Position numbers and translations under genes: made by a program | Assembly (NCBI GenBank): GCA_900315565.1 | Contig: OMZS01000001.1 | Span: 176,885 to 240,884 of the forward strand | Direction of reading: 5' to 3' | Length of the DNA stretch: 64,000 nt | Source: an uncultured Prevotellaceae bacterium | GTDB taxonomy: Bacteria > Bacteroidota > Bacteroidia > Bacteroidales > Bacteroidaceae | Notes under the pieces: generated by a model | What the model was told of the DNA's origin: nothing | The model's input: only the letters and a program-made list of their open reading frames with translations | Database searches by the model: none | Shown here: piece after piece, positions 8,869-17,367 of the stretch | Layout: each line of letters starts with the position of its first letter | Numbering within the stretch: position 1 is the first letter of the stretch

Positions 8869-9621
8869 ATGGTAAAAAAAATTTTGGTATCGCAGCCTAA
8901 ACCGGCAAGTGAGAAGTCACCCTATTTCGATATCGCAAAAGAGTTTGGCGTAGAGTTGGTTTTCCGTCCTTTCATCAAAGTTGAGGGATTGTCGGCAAAA
9001 GAATTCCGCCAGCAAAAAATAAGCATTCTTAATCACACTGCTATTGTTTTCACCTCGAGACATGCCATTGACAACTTTTTCAAACTGGCCAAGGAGATGC
9101 GCATTACCATTCCTGAGGACATGAAGTATTTCTGCGTCACCGAGCAGATTGCGCTCTACATACAGAAATACGTTCAGTACCGCAAGCGTAAGGTGTTCTT
9201 TGGAACAACGGGCAAAATTGCCGACCTTGTTCCGCACATGGTAAAGCACAAAACCGAGAAATATCTCATTCCCATGAGCGATGTTCACGACGACAGCGTG
9301 AAGAACATGCTCGATGCCAAGAAACTTCAGCACACCGAGTGCGTGATGTACCGCACGGTGAGCAACGATTTTACCCCCGACGAAATCAGCTCGTTCGACT
9401 ACGACATGGCCGTGTTTTTCAGTCCCTCGGGCATCAATGCTTATACCACCAATTTCTCTAAGGACGTGCTCGACAAGGTGGTGGTAGCCACCTTTGGTCC
9501 CACCACGGCCAAAACAGCCGTCGATGCAGGCCTGCGCCTCGACCTGGAAGCCCCTTCCAAAGAGTTCCCTTCCATGACGGGAGCCCTGCGCGACTATCTG
9601 CGCCGGCTGAACGAGGATTAA
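8869..9621 (+). CDS. hemD: Uroporphyrinogen-III synthase
   Basis: Closes and inverts ring D of hydroxymethylbilane to give uroporphyrinogen III, the branch point to heme and siroheme. It has the two-lobed HemD fold; recognisable parts are IVFTSRHAIDNFF near residue 60 and the C-terminal FFSPSGINAY...FGPTTAKTA. HemD sequences are poorly conserved, so the call also leans on the DUF4271 and rnpA neighbours. Length 250 is normal. Confidence 0.9.
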   Translation: MVKKILVSQPKPASEKSPYFDIAKEFGVELVFRPFIKVEGLSAKEFRQQKISILNHTAIVFTSRHAIDNFFKLAKEMRITIPEDMKYFCVTEQIALYIQKYVQYRKRKVFFGTTGKIADLVPHMVKHKTEKYLIPMSDVHDDSVKNMLDAKKLQHTECVMYRTVSNDFTPDEISSFDYDMAVFFSPSGINAYTTNFSKDVLDKVVVATFGPTTAKTAVDAGLRLDLEAPSKEFPSMTGALRDYLRRLNED

Positions 9622-9643
9622 GAACTGCGCCGGCAGTGAGCTG

Positions 9644-10054
9644 ATGAACACCGAAGGAGGAACCACAGGCGCACGCCTGACAAAAGAAGAGCGCATCAGT
9701 AGCCGACTGCTCATTGAGAAGCTCTTTAGTGGGGGAGGAAGCCGCTCAATGGCTGCTTTCCCCGTACGTTTAGTTTATATGGAGACCGAAAGAGGCGAGC
9801 ACGAGCCGCCGGTGAGCATCATGGTGAGCGTGCCCAAGCGCTGTTTCAAGAGGGCCGTCGCCCGCAACCGCGTCAAACGGCAGCTACGCGAAGCCTACCG
9901 GCACAACAAGCAGCTGCTGTGGCAGCGCCTGGCCGACAAACCTGGGCAACGTTTGCTGATCGCCTTCATCTGGACCGACAACCAGCTGCACAGCTCGGCC
10001 GAGGTCGGGCGAAAAATGAGAAACCTGCTCACACGCCTGAGCGAAAAGCTATGA
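9644..10054 (+). CDS. rnpA: Ribonuclease P protein component
   Basis: Basic protein that binds RNase P RNA and helps mature tRNA 5' ends. The RNR signature is clear ([19 protein letters not shown] near residues 66-84). Length 136 is usual. Its stop codon overlaps the yidD start (ATGA), so translation is coupled. In Bacteroidetes rnpA sits with hemD and yidD rather than next to rpmH/dnaA. Confidence 0.95.
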   Translation: MNTEGGTTGARLTKEERISSRLLIEKLFSGGGSRSMAAFPVRLVYMETERGEHEPPVSIMVSVPKRCFKRAVARNRVKRQLREAYRHNKQLLWQRLADKPGQRLLIAFIWTDNQLHSSAEVGRKMRNLLTRLSEKL

Positions 10055-10341
10055 GCATGCCCCAAGACAACCCCTCGCCCAACCCATTCCTTCACTGGCT
10101 GCAAACAGCCCTACACTGGGTTTCGATGGCCGTGGTGGCGGTGCTGCTGCTGCCCATCTGGTTTTATCAGAAAGCCATCTCTCCCTACACCCCGCCTTCG
10201 TGCCGGTTTACGCCCACCTGCTCAGAATATGCTCGTCAGGCCCTGCTGAAGCACGGTCCCGTGAAAGGACTCTGGCTGGCCATTCGCCGCATCCTTCGAT
10301 GCCACCCCTGGGGCGGTTCAGGCTACGACCCGGTGCCGTAA
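10051..10341 (+). CDS. yidD: Membrane protein insertion efficiency factor YidD
   Basis: 96 residues; peripheral inner-membrane protein that assists YidC-type membrane insertion. The family core is fully present: [20 protein letters not shown] then [10 protein letters not shown] and [13 protein letters not shown]. An N-terminal hydrophobic helix covers about 20-40. A longer in-frame reading begins at 9919 inside rnpA, but the ATG at 10051 overlaps the rnpA stop and gives the expected family length. Confidence 0.95.
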   Translation: MSMPQDNPSPNPFLHWLQTALHWVSMAVVAVLLLPIWFYQKAISPYTPPSCRFTPTCSEYARQALLKHGPVKGLWLAIRRILRCHPWGGSGYDPVP

Positions 10342-10393
10342 AGGGAAATGAAAGATGAAAAATGAAAGATTAAAGATTAAAACAAATAGATAG

Positions 10394-11692
10394 ATGAGAA
10401 AGAATTTTGTAGAAGAACTGAAATGGCGCGGCATGCTCGCGCAAATGATGCCCGGAACAGAAGAACTGCTCCAAAAAGAAATGGTAACAGCCTATCTGGG
10501 CACCGACCCGACAGCCGACTCGCTGCACATCGGACACTTGTGCGGCATTATGATGCTGCGCCACCTGCAGCGCTGCGGCCACAAACCCATCATCCTGGTG
10601 GGAGGTGCCACGGGCATGATTGGCGACCCCTCGGGCAAAAGCCAGGAACGCAACCTGCTCAACGACGAGACTCTCCGCCACAACCAGGAGTGCATCAAGC
10701 GACAGGTGGCCAAATTCCTCGACTTCGAATCGAAAGAACCCAACGCCGCCGAAATGGTGAACAACTACGACTGGATGAAAGACTTCACCTTCCTCGACTT
10801 TGCCCGCGAGGTGGGCAAGCACATCACCGTCAACTATATGATGGCCAAAGACAGCGTGCAGCAGCGACTCAACGGTACCGCACGCGACGGACTCTCGTTC
10901 ACAGAGTTCACCTACCAGCTGTTGCAGGGCTACGACTTCCTCTACCTCTATCAGCACAAGGGCGTCAAGTTGCAGCTCGGCGGCAACGACCAGTGGGGCA
11001 ACATGACCACCGGCACGGAGCTCATCCGCCGCACACTGGGCAACGAGGTGGAAACCTTCGCCCTCACCTGCCCGCTCATCACCAAGAGCGACGGCAAGAA
11101 ATTCGGCAAGACCGAGAGCGGCAACATCTGGCTCGACCCCAAGCGCACCACGCCCTACAAGTTCTATCAGTTCTGGCTCAACGTGAGCGACGAGGATGCC
11201 GAACGCTACATCAAGATTTTCACCTCGCTGGAGAAAGACGTCATCGATGCACTCGTCGAAGAGCACCAGCAAGACCCCGGCCGCCGCGTGCTGCAGCGCC
11301 GACTGGCCGAGGAAGTCACCGTCATGGTGCATTCTAAGGAAGCACTCGACATGGCCATCGAAGCCTCCAACATTCTCTTCGGCAAAGCCACCAAGGAAGC
11401 CCTCGAACGGCTCGACGAGCAAACCCTGCTCGACGTGTTCGACGGCGTGCCCCACTTCGACATCAGCGCCGACCAGCTGGGCCAGCCCGCCATTGAGCTG
11501 CTCACACAGGCTGCACCCGTGTTCCCCTCGAAGGGCGAGATGCGCAAAATGGTGCAAGGCGGCGGTGTGTCGCTCAACAAAGAGAAACTCACCGACCAAA
11601 ACCGTCCCATCACCTCCGACGACCTCATCGACGGCAAGTACCTGCTGGCACAGAAGGGCAAGAAAAACTATTTCCTCCTGACGGTGAAGTAA
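10394..11692 (+). CDS. tyrS: Tyrosyl-tRNA synthetase
   Basis: Class I synthetase charging tRNA-Tyr. HIGH appears as HIGH in [10 protein letters not shown] near residue 45; the second signature is KFGKT near 236. A C-terminal S4 RNA-binding domain includes [15 protein letters not shown] near 384. At 432 residues it is a typical bacterial TyrRS. The 52 bases before it hold a degenerate ATGAAAGA-type array. A strong terminator follows. Confidence 0.97.
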   Translation: MRKNFVEELKWRGMLAQMMPGTEELLQKEMVTAYLGTDPTADSLHIGHLCGIMMLRHLQRCGHKPIILVGGATGMIGDPSGKSQERNLLNDETLRHNQECIKRQVAKFLDFESKEPNAAEMVNNYDWMKDFTFLDFAREVGKHITVNYMMAKDSVQQRLNGTARDGLSFTEFTYQLLQGYDFLYLYQHKGVKLQLGGNDQWGNMTTGTELIRRTLGNEVETFALTCPLITKSDGKKFGKTESGNIWLDPKRTTPYKFYQFWLNVSDEDAERYIKIFTSLEKDVIDALVEEHQQDPGRRVLQRRLAEEVTVMVHSKEALDMAIEASNILFGKATKEALERLDEQTLLDVFDGVPHFDISADQLGQPAIELLTQAAPVFPSKGEMRKMVQGGGVSLNKEKLTDQNRPITSDDLIDGKYLLAQKGKKNYFLLTVK

Positions 11693-11718
11693 CATACATT
11701 TCATTCTTAAACATCCAC

Positions 11719-11752
11719 AAGGCGAAACCCACATGCGGGTTTCGCCTTTTTT
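11719..11752 (+). terminator. Rho-independent terminator after tyrS
   Basis: Perfect 12-bp stem AAGGCGAAACCC (11719-11730) / GGGTTTCGCCTT (11737-11748) with a 6-base loop, followed by a T-run. Confidence 0.9.
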
Positions 11753-12434
11753 GTGCAATATTTGTTCACAGTTTGAGCCAGAGTTACGCTCCTCACTCTT
11801 CAAAAACGGCGTATAGGTCTCAAAAACAAAGAAAAGCCAACAAATCATCGAGGAACAAATGGCTTTACTATTTTCCTTTACCGCTTGACTAAGCATTTCC
11901 AGCACCTCGCCGCGAGTTATTTATGCCATTTCGCGATTCAGGAGAATAACACCGTGCTTTACGCCCAAATTTTCTAGCTTGAATTTTTCACTTCGTTCAA
12001 GGCACTCTTCATACTTTCCGATGCGCCAGCCGCTCCCCGCCCTTGTAGGGGCGGGGTGGCCGTAGGCCGGGGCGGGGTCAGTATTATTTCGCAAAATAGC
12101 ATTATTACAGACCCCACCCCTAACCCCTCCCCTCGAGGGGAGGGGAGCTGCTTCCGCCTTGTGGCACTATGAATAATATAGGCTAGAGAATTTAATCGTA
12201 TCGTCGGGAGATAATTTTACCATTTCGTGATTCAAAAAAATAACATCGTGCTTTACGCCCAAATTTTCTAGAGAATTTTATCGTATCGTCGGGAGATAAA
12301 TCCGGGGCACTCGGAACGAAGACGCTAATTCATGGCGCGGAAAGAAAAAAACGTTGGAATATTTGGCTTGTATGGTGAAAAACATTACTTTTGCACTCGT
12401 TTTGAACCATACTTGATTTAAATTGCAAACGAAA
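11753..12434. repeat. Gene-free stretch built of dispersed repeats and GC palindromes
   Basis: About 680 bases with no gene I can support. Two diverged copies of one element (about 11930-11982 and 12211-12276, sharing CGTGCTTTACGCCCAAATTTT) flank a GC-rich block. The block holds nested hairpins: 12035-12056; 12069-12079 pairing with 12110-12120; and a perfect 22-bp palindrome at 12124-12145. Motifs TCTAGAGAATTT and TCGTCGGGAGATAA occur near 12183-12210 and 12270-12300 and recur at 26.7 kb, 41.5 kb and 63.8 kb. The part 11753-11905 is not repeated in the window and could be a gene remnant, but I recognise nothing in it. Confidence 0.75.
12362..12393 (+). promoter_or_regulatory. Promoter of the outer-membrane barrel gene
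   Basis: TTTG at 12362-12365 and TACTTTTG at 12386-12393 with a 20-base spacer. The start region is 12435-12447. Confidence 0.75.
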
Positions 12435-13037
12435 ATGCATTGGATGATGAAAAAAACTGTTTTGTTGCTTATTTTGTTGGCATCGGCTACAGGCATCCGT
12501 GCCGGATTGATTGACGGCCCTGCCGGCAGCCAGAAAAAAATCACGCATACCCTGGCCTTGAGTGCGGGCCCGGCTTGGATTACTTCGAAGGTCTATACGT
12601 CTCATGAATGGTACTCCTGGCGTACGGGAATGGAACTGACGGGCGAATACAACTGCGTGTTTTCGCGCGGCATAGGTTTTGGCGTCACCTACTCTCACAA
12701 CAGCACATCCTATCCGAAGGTTGGCAGCATGAAGCAATACTACGTGGGGCCATCGCTGGTTTATGCCGGCATGGTGGGGTCGCGCTGGCATGCCAAGGTG
12801 GATGTAGGCATCGGCTATGCCAACCGTTCCGACGACTTTTCGAGCGAGGGTGGCGTGGGCCTGAAGTCTGGGCTCAGCATTGAGTACTTGCCCAGTCGGA
12901 ATGTTGGCGTTGGGCTGGAGATGATCAGCGTTTCGTCGTATCTGGGCAAGCAGCCAGAAATCACCCCCGACAACTCTAACGAGCGAAACGGCGTGGCGCG
13001 CATAGGACTGACGCTGGGCCTGAGAGTATATCTGTAA
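12435..13037 (+). CDS. Outer-membrane beta-barrel protein of unknown function
   Basis: About 200 residues with a signal peptide (MMKKTVLLLILLASATGIRA) and then alternating hydrophobic/polar strands rich in Gly and aromatics, ending RIGLTLGLRVYL, a good C-terminal beta-signal. This suggests an 8-strand barrel in the outer membrane. ATGs at 12435, 12444 and 12447 are all plausible; the last gives the cleanest signal peptide. It may be co-transcribed with the next gene (24-base gap). No specific family recognised. Confidence 0.7.
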   Translation: MHWMMKKTVLLLILLASATGIRAGLIDGPAGSQKKITHTLALSAGPAWITSKVYTSHEWYSWRTGMELTGEYNCVFSRGIGFGVTYSHNSTSYPKVGSMKQYYVGPSLVYAGMVGSRWHAKVDVGIGYANRSDDFSSEGGVGLKSGLSIEYLPSRNVGVGLEMISVSSYLGKQPEITPDNSNERNGVARIGLTLGLRVYL

Positions 13038-13061
13038 AAACGAAAGAAAGGACAAACCATC

Positions 13062-13712
13062 ATGATGAGAAAACTGACAACCCTGCTGCTGCTTGCTGTG
13101 GCCATGTATGCCTCGGCGCAGGGACGCTACTGCAGGAGCTACGACGATTTTGTGGCCGGCAAGTGGACTGAAGTGGCACAGCTGAAGCCAATCGCGCACT
13201 CTGCCTCGCACAAAGTATGGGTGGGAGGCAACGACTTCAAATTTGAATCCGGCGACAAGGCCACCGACAAAGTGCTGAAGAAAGAAGCCCTGGTGGTGGA
13301 ATACATGGATACGCTGTATGTGAACCTGCGCACTTTGCGCTATCAGGGCAACCGTTTTGGCAACGGCTATGCACAGGGACTTCCCTACGACGGAAACAAA
13401 ATAATGTTTGTCACCCACCGCATCGGAAAAGACGTCACGAGCAAGCGTGTCTTCTCGGCCTTCATGTTTGGAGCCATCGGAGCGGCCATCAGCGAGACGG
13501 GTGTGCAGAAAGACCGTGTTTGCTACCTCATCGACAACAACGGCAACGGTAAAACAACCGACATTCTCTTGCTTGGCGACGAGTTCATGAGGACGTTGCT
13601 GGCCATCGACGAGAAGATGCTTGCCCGCTACAATGAAAAGGAATCGCAGAAAGAACGCGAATCGGCAGCCAACGTTTTGCCTCTGCTGAAGGAAACGGGA
13701 CTGGTGAAATAA
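13062..13712 (+). CDS. Exported hypothetical protein
   Basis: 216 residues with a clear signal peptide (MMRKLTTLLLLAVAMYASAQG). The remainder has a short glycine/alanine hydrophobic patch (FMFGAIGAAIS) and a basic/acidic C-terminal tail. It resembles small exported proteins of unknown function common in Prevotella and Bacteroides. It follows the barrel gene, so the two may work together in the envelope; this is inference only. Confidence 0.65.
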   Translation: MMRKLTTLLLLAVAMYASAQGRYCRSYDDFVAGKWTEVAQLKPIAHSASHKVWVGGNDFKFESGDKATDKVLKKEALVVEYMDTLYVNLRTLRYQGNRFGNGYAQGLPYDGNKIMFVTHRIGKDVTSKRVFSAFMFGAIGAAISETGVQKDRVCYLIDNNGNGKTTDILLLGDEFMRTLLAIDEKMLARYNEKESQKERESAANVLPLLKETGLVK

Positions 13713-13740
13713 AAGGCTCCGTTCGAGGCCACACAAACAG

Positions 13741-13767
13741 GAAAAACAGCGGAAAATGCTGTTTTTC
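13741..13767. terminator. Hairpin after the exported protein
   Basis: Perfect 10-bp stem GAAAAACAGC / GCTGTTTTTC with a 7-base loop. The T-rich right arm would act as terminator on the plus strand. Confidence 0.65.
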
Positions 13768-13822
13768 GCACCCCCAGAGAGAAATTTTTTGCTTGAATCG
13801 GTGGCGAATCACTTTTTTTTCG

Positions 13823-13830
13823 TAACTTTG
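13823..13830 (+). promoter_or_regulatory. tRNA-Gln promoter -7 box
   Basis: TAACTTTG, 18 bases before the tRNA 5' end. Confidence 0.65.
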
Positions 13831-13848
13831 CAGCCGAATTTTTCTGAT

Positions 13849-13922
13849 TGGGTGATGGTGTAACGGTAACACTACAGGTTTTGGTTCTGTCATTCCCGGT
13901 TCGAATCCGAGTCACCCAACCA
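13849..13922 (+). tRNA. tRNA-Gln (anticodon TTG)
   Basis: Cloverleaf: acceptor TGGGTGA / TCACCCA, anticodon stem ACAGG / TCTGT with loop TTTTGGT (anticodon TTG, reading CAA), T-arm CCCGG-TTCGAAT-CCGAG region. The discriminator A and an encoded CCA follow, unlike the other three tRNAs in the window. Confidence 0.92.
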
Positions 13923-13938
13923 AAAGTTAAATGCGATG

Positions 13939-13984
13939 CGAAGGGGCCTTTTCTCTTGTTGGAGAGATGGCCCCTCGTTTTTTT
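13939..13984 (+). terminator. Terminator after tRNA-Gln
   Basis: Stem CGAAGGGGCC (13939-13948) with GGCCCCTCG (13969-13977), an inner CTC/GAG extension, then a run of seven or more T. Confidence 0.85.
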
Positions 13985-14043
13985 GTTTTGGGGCAAAGAG
14001 CGCAAACGGTTTCGGAGAGTTTTGCGATTTTTAAGTGTTCATA

Positions 14044-14075
14044 TTTGCTTGTGCGTTTTTTATTTCGTATTTTTG
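14044..14075 (+). promoter_or_regulatory. kduI promoter
   Basis: TTTG at 14044-14047 and TATTTTTG at 14068-14075 with a 20-base spacer. Confidence 0.75.
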
Positions 14076-14125
14076 CAGACGCACTAATCGAGAAGACATT
14101 TTAAGACAAACAAATCAAAATAATT

Positions 14126-14968
14126 ATGAAGACAAATTATGAAATTCGTTATGCGGCCCATCCCGAGGACGCAAAGAGTTACGACACAAAGCGCATCCGC
14201 CGCGACTTCCTGATTGAGAAGGTGTTTGCCCAAGACGAGGTGAACATGGTCTATTCAATGTACGACCGCATGGTGGTGGGCGGTGCGATGCCCGTCGGCG
14301 AGTGTCTGAAACTAGAAGCCATCGACCCGCTGAAGGCTCCGTTCTTTACCACTCGCCGCGAGGTGGGCGTGTTCAACGTAGGTGGTGCCGGCTGCGTAAA
14401 GGTAGGCGACGAGGTGTTTGAGCTCGACTTCAAGGAGGCACTCTACATTGGCCGTGGCGACCGCGACGTGGTGTTCTGCTCGAAAGACGCGCAGAAACCC
14501 GCTAAGTTTTACTTCAACTCCACCACAGCCCACAAGGAGTATCCCTCGCGCAAGATTACAAAGCAGGACGCCGTGGTGGCTCACATGGGAAGCCTCGAGA
14601 TGTCGAACGAGCGCAACATCAACAAAATGATTGTCAACCAGGTGCTGCCCACATGCCAGCTGCAGATGGGCATGACCGAGCTGGCCACAGGCTCAGTTTG
14701 GAACACCATGCCTGCCCACGTCCACTCGCGCCGCATGGAGGCTTATTTCTACTTCGAGGTGCCCGAGGACCAGGCCGTCTGCCACTTCATGGGCGAGGTC
14801 AACGAGACGCGCCACATCTGGATGCGCGGCGACCAGGCCGTGCTTTCGCCCGAATGGAGCATCCACAGTGCTGCTGCCACCCACAACTACACTTTCATCT
14901 GGGGCATGGGCGGTGAGAACCTCGACTACGGCGACCAGGACTTCTCGCTGATAACAGACCTTAAATAG
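14126..14968 (+). CDS. kduI: 5-dehydro-4-deoxy-D-glucuronate isomerase
   Basis: Interconverts 5-keto-4-deoxyuronate and 2,5-diketo-3-deoxygluconate during breakdown of pectin, alginate or glycosaminoglycan uronates. Cupin-type KduI of 280 residues. The zinc-binding H-x-H...E is visible in PAHVHSRRMEAYFYFE near residues 196-211. It is followed 21 bases later by kduD. No polysaccharide lyase, susC/D pair or regulator is adjacent, so the substrate cannot be inferred. Confidence 0.95.
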   Translation: MKTNYEIRYAAHPEDAKSYDTKRIRRDFLIEKVFAQDEVNMVYSMYDRMVVGGAMPVGECLKLEAIDPLKAPFFTTRREVGVFNVGGAGCVKVGDEVFELDFKEALYIGRGDRDVVFCSKDAQKPAKFYFNSTTAHKEYPSRKITKQDAVVAHMGSLEMSNERNINKMIVNQVLPTCQLQMGMTELATGSVWNTMPAHVHSRRMEAYFYFEVPEDQAVCHFMGEVNETRHIWMRGDQAVLSPEWSIHSAAATHNYTFIWGMGGENLDYGDQDFSLITDLK

Positions 14969-14989
14969 AAGCAGAGGAGGAACGACAAC

Positions 14990-15784
14990 ATGCAGAATAT
15001 GTTTTCATTAGAAGGAAAGGTGGCCCTCGTAACGGGAGCCGCCTATGGCATTGGCTTCTCCATTGCCGAGGCACTGGCAAATGCCGGTGCGCAGATAGCT
15101 TTCAACTGTCGTGGACAAGAGCACATGGACAAGGCACTGGCCGACTATCGCGCCAAAGGCATTGAAGCCCACGGCTATCTGTGCGACGTGACCAACGAAG
15201 CCGACGTGCAGCGCATGGTAGCCGACATCCGCCGCGAACTGGGTCACATTGATATTCTGGTGAACAATGCGGGCATCATTAAGCGCATACCCATGCACGA
15301 AATGAAGCGCGAAGAGTTTCAGCAGGTCATCGACATCGACCTTGTGGGCCCCTTTATCATGACAAAGGCCGTGATTCCCGAGATGATGGAGCGCCGCGAA
15401 GGCAAAATTATCAACATCTGCTCGATGATGAGCGAGCTGGGCCGCGAAACGGTGAGTGCCTATGCAGCTGCCAAGGGTGGTCTGAAAATGCTCACCCGCA
15501 ACATCTGTTCGGAGTACGGCGGCTACAACATCCAGTGCAACGCCATCGGCCCGGGCTACATTGCCACACCACAGACGGCACCGCTCCGCGAACGGCAGCC
15601 CGACGGCTCGCGCCACCCCTTCGACTCGTTTATCTGCGCCAAGACTCCGGCCGGACGCTGGCTAGAGCCCGATGAGCTGGGAGGACCGGCTGTGTTTCTG
15701 GCCTCGCATGCGTCGGATGCTGTCAACGGCCACATTCTGTATGTAGATGGCGGTATTTTGGCCTACATCGGCAAACAGCCGTAA
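14990..15784 (+). CDS. kduD: 2-deoxy-D-gluconate 3-dehydrogenase / KduD (SDR family)
   Basis: Short-chain dehydrogenase acting after KduI to give 2-keto-3-deoxygluconate with NAD(H). TGAAYGIG near 15-22 is the cofactor-binding loop, NNAGI the structural motif, and YAAAKGG the catalytic Tyr-x3-Lys. Length 264 is normal. It probably forms an operon with kduI. Its stop codon runs directly into an AACGNT hexamer array. Confidence 0.93.
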   Translation: MQNMFSLEGKVALVTGAAYGIGFSIAEALANAGAQIAFNCRGQEHMDKALADYRAKGIEAHGYLCDVTNEADVQRMVADIRRELGHIDILVNNAGIIKRIPMHEMKREEFQQVIDIDLVGPFIMTKAVIPEMMERREGKIINICSMMSELGRETVSAYAAAKGGLKMLTRNICSEYGGYNIQCNAIGPGYIATPQTAPLRERQPDGSRHPFDSFICAKTPAGRWLEPDELGGPAVFLASHASDAVNGHILYVDGGILAYIGKQP

Positions 15785-15875
15785 TAAACGGCAACGATAA
15801 CGCTAACGATAACCCTAAGGATAATGTGAACCTTAACGATAACGTTAACCTTAACGATAACGTTAAGCATAACGG
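15784..15875 (+). repeat. AACGNT hexamer array after kduD
   Basis: About 14 degenerate hexamers (AACGAT, AACGCT, AACCTT, AACGTT) in continuous register from the kduD stop. The same hexamers occur in the pyrE leader (41216-41240) and inside two lipoprotein genes. Confidence 0.8.
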
Positions 15876-15904
15876 AAAGAAGGAAATGTTAACGTGAAAA
15901 GGAA

Positions 15905-15948
15905 ACAACAAAAGCGGCAAACCCAAATGGGTCTGCCGCTTTTGTTGT
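15905..15948. terminator. Bidirectional terminator between kduD and hup
   Basis: 20-base arms (15905-15924 and 15929-15948) with one internal mismatch and a 4-base loop. A-rich on the left and T-rich on the right, so it serves both convergent genes. Confidence 0.88.
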
Positions 15949-15965
15949 CAATTTTATTTACAAAA

Positions 15966-16238
15966 TTAGTTCAGCGCGTCAGCCAGTTCAGCACCTGCCT
16001 TGAACTTAGCAACTTTCTTGGCAGCAATCTGAATCTTCTCCTTAGTAGCAGGATTGATACCTTCACGAGCGGGGCGCTCGCTAACGGCGAATGTTCCGAA
16101 ACCAATGAGAGCTACCTTGTCACCAGCGATGAGGGCATCCTTGATGGCAGCTACAGTAGCGTCGAGAGCCTTCTTGGCATCAGCTTTGGTCAAACCTGAA
16201 CCAGCTGCGATTTTGTCGATTAATTCTGTCTTGTTCAT
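15966..16238 (-). CDS. HU family DNA-binding protein
   Basis: 90 residues of the classic HU/IHF fold: N-terminal MNKTELIDKIAAGSGLTKAD, beta-arm segment IGFGTFAVSERPAREGINP. It bends and compacts DNA as a homodimer; this copy looks like a standard HU beta-type protein. A strong TATATTTG box precedes it (16292-16299). Confidence 0.96.
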   Translation of the reverse strand: MNKTELIDKIAAGSGLTKADAKKALDATVAAIKDALIAGDKVALIGFGTFAVSERPAREGINPATKEKIQIAAKKVAKFKAGAELADALN

Positions 16239-16291
16239 AATTCTGATTTATTAATTAGTGAATATTAAACGTTTCTTTTCTATTTTCTCGG

Positions 16292-16299
16292 CAAATATA
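16292..16299 (-). promoter_or_regulatory. HU gene promoter -7 box
   Basis: Reads TATATTTG on the minus strand, about 55 bases before the HU start codon. Confidence 0.7.
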
Positions 16300-16404
16300 G
16301 GTTAATCATTTCATAAAACAAACAAAAAATAAAAAAAAGTGAAGAATTTAATGAAAAAAATTAGGTAAAGGGCTAATTTTATGCCGTTTAATAGATATTT
16401 TTAG

Positions 16405-16412
16405 TAATTTTG
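16405..16412 (+). promoter_or_regulatory. Rhomboid gene promoter -7 box
   Basis: TAATTTTG in an AT-rich intergenic stretch shared divergently with the HU gene. Confidence 0.65.
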
Positions 16413-16443
16413 CCGCTGTTTTTATCAATCAATCCAAATCGAC

Positions 16444-17355
16444 ATGCGCAGCATACCCACCATAACCAAAAATTTGCTCATCATCAACGTGTTGGCTTTC
16501 TTGGCCTACTACGTGATGAGCCGCACCGGTGTTGACCTGAACAATCTGCTGGGTCTCCACTTCTTCATGGCCTCCGACTTCCGCATTTACCAGTTGTTCA
16601 CCTACATGTTTATGCACGCCAACCTGACGCACATCTTTTTCAACATGTTTGCGTTGTGGATGTTTGGCTGCGTAATAGAAAACGTGTGGGGTCCCAAGAA
16701 ATTCCTTTTTTATTACATTTCTTGCGGAATTGGCGCAGGTCTGATGCAGGAATTGGTGCAGTACATAGCCATCTACATGGATCTCTCAGCCAATGGTCTT
16801 TCGTTCTCGATGGTCAATCCGGCTATGTTCAACGCGCTGACCACCGTGGGAGCCTCGGGAGCCATTTATGGCATCCTGCTCGCCTTCGGCATGCTGTTTC
16901 CCGAACAGCGGCTGTTCATTTTTCCGCTGCCCGTGCCCATTAAGGCCAAGTGGTTTGTGTTGATTTACGCAGGCCTCGAGTTGTTCATGGCCCTGCAGTC
17001 GTCGGGCGACGGCGTGGCTCACTTTGCCCATCTGGGCGGTATGTTTTTCGGTTTTCTGCTCATACGCTATTGGCGGCGCCACCCCGACGGCAACAGCTAT
17101 CTGCGCGGCGGCTCCGAATCGCCCATCGACAAGTTTCGCTCGTTCTGGGAGAAGCACTCCCACAAGAAAGCCGACGATCTGAACAGCCAGCGTAACAACC
17201 AGACCAGCCACGAAACCGACTGGGAGTACAACGCGCGCAAAAAAGCCGAGCAAGAAGAAATCGACCGTATTCTTGACAAAATCCGCCGCAGCGGCTACGA
17301 CAGTCTGACTGCCGAAGAAAAACGTAAATTATTTGACAACAGCAACCGCTCGTAG
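16444..17355 (+). CDS. Rhomboid family intramembrane serine protease
   Basis: 303 residues, about six transmembrane helices. The nucleophile serine is in GASGAIYG near residue 138, and the partner histidine is in AHFAHLGGMFFGF near 195. The N-terminal region carries the loop motif FMHANLTHIFFNMFALWMFG typical of rhomboids. A hydrophilic C-terminal tail of about 80 residues is probably cytoplasmic. Rhomboids cleave transmembrane segments; the substrate is unknown. It is followed 12 bases later by the phosphatase-fold gene, so the two probably share a transcript. Confidence 0.93.
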   Translation: MRSIPTITKNLLIINVLAFLAYYVMSRTGVDLNNLLGLHFFMASDFRIYQLFTYMFMHANLTHIFFNMFALWMFGCVIENVWGPKKFLFYYISCGIGAGLMQELVQYIAIYMDLSANGLSFSMVNPAMFNALTTVGASGAIYGILLAFGMLFPEQRLFIFPLPVPIKAKWFVLIYAGLELFMALQSSGDGVAHFAHLGGMFFGFLLIRYWRRHPDGNSYLRGGSESPIDKFRSFWEKHSHKKADDLNSQRNNQTSHETDWEYNARKKAEQEEIDRILDKIRRSGYDSLTAEEKRKLFDNSNRS

Positions 17356-17367
17356 TCAGCATCTGCC

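Noticed and set aside
9644-10341. Replication origin suggested by rnpA-yidD
   Set aside because: No dnaA, rpmH, gyrB or DnaA-box cluster is present; in Bacteroidetes rnpA lies with hemD away from the origin.
11753-11905. N-terminal part of a minus-strand frame running into the tyrS antisense
   Set aside because: It has no recognisable domain and continues as a shadow of tyrS; at most a remnant.
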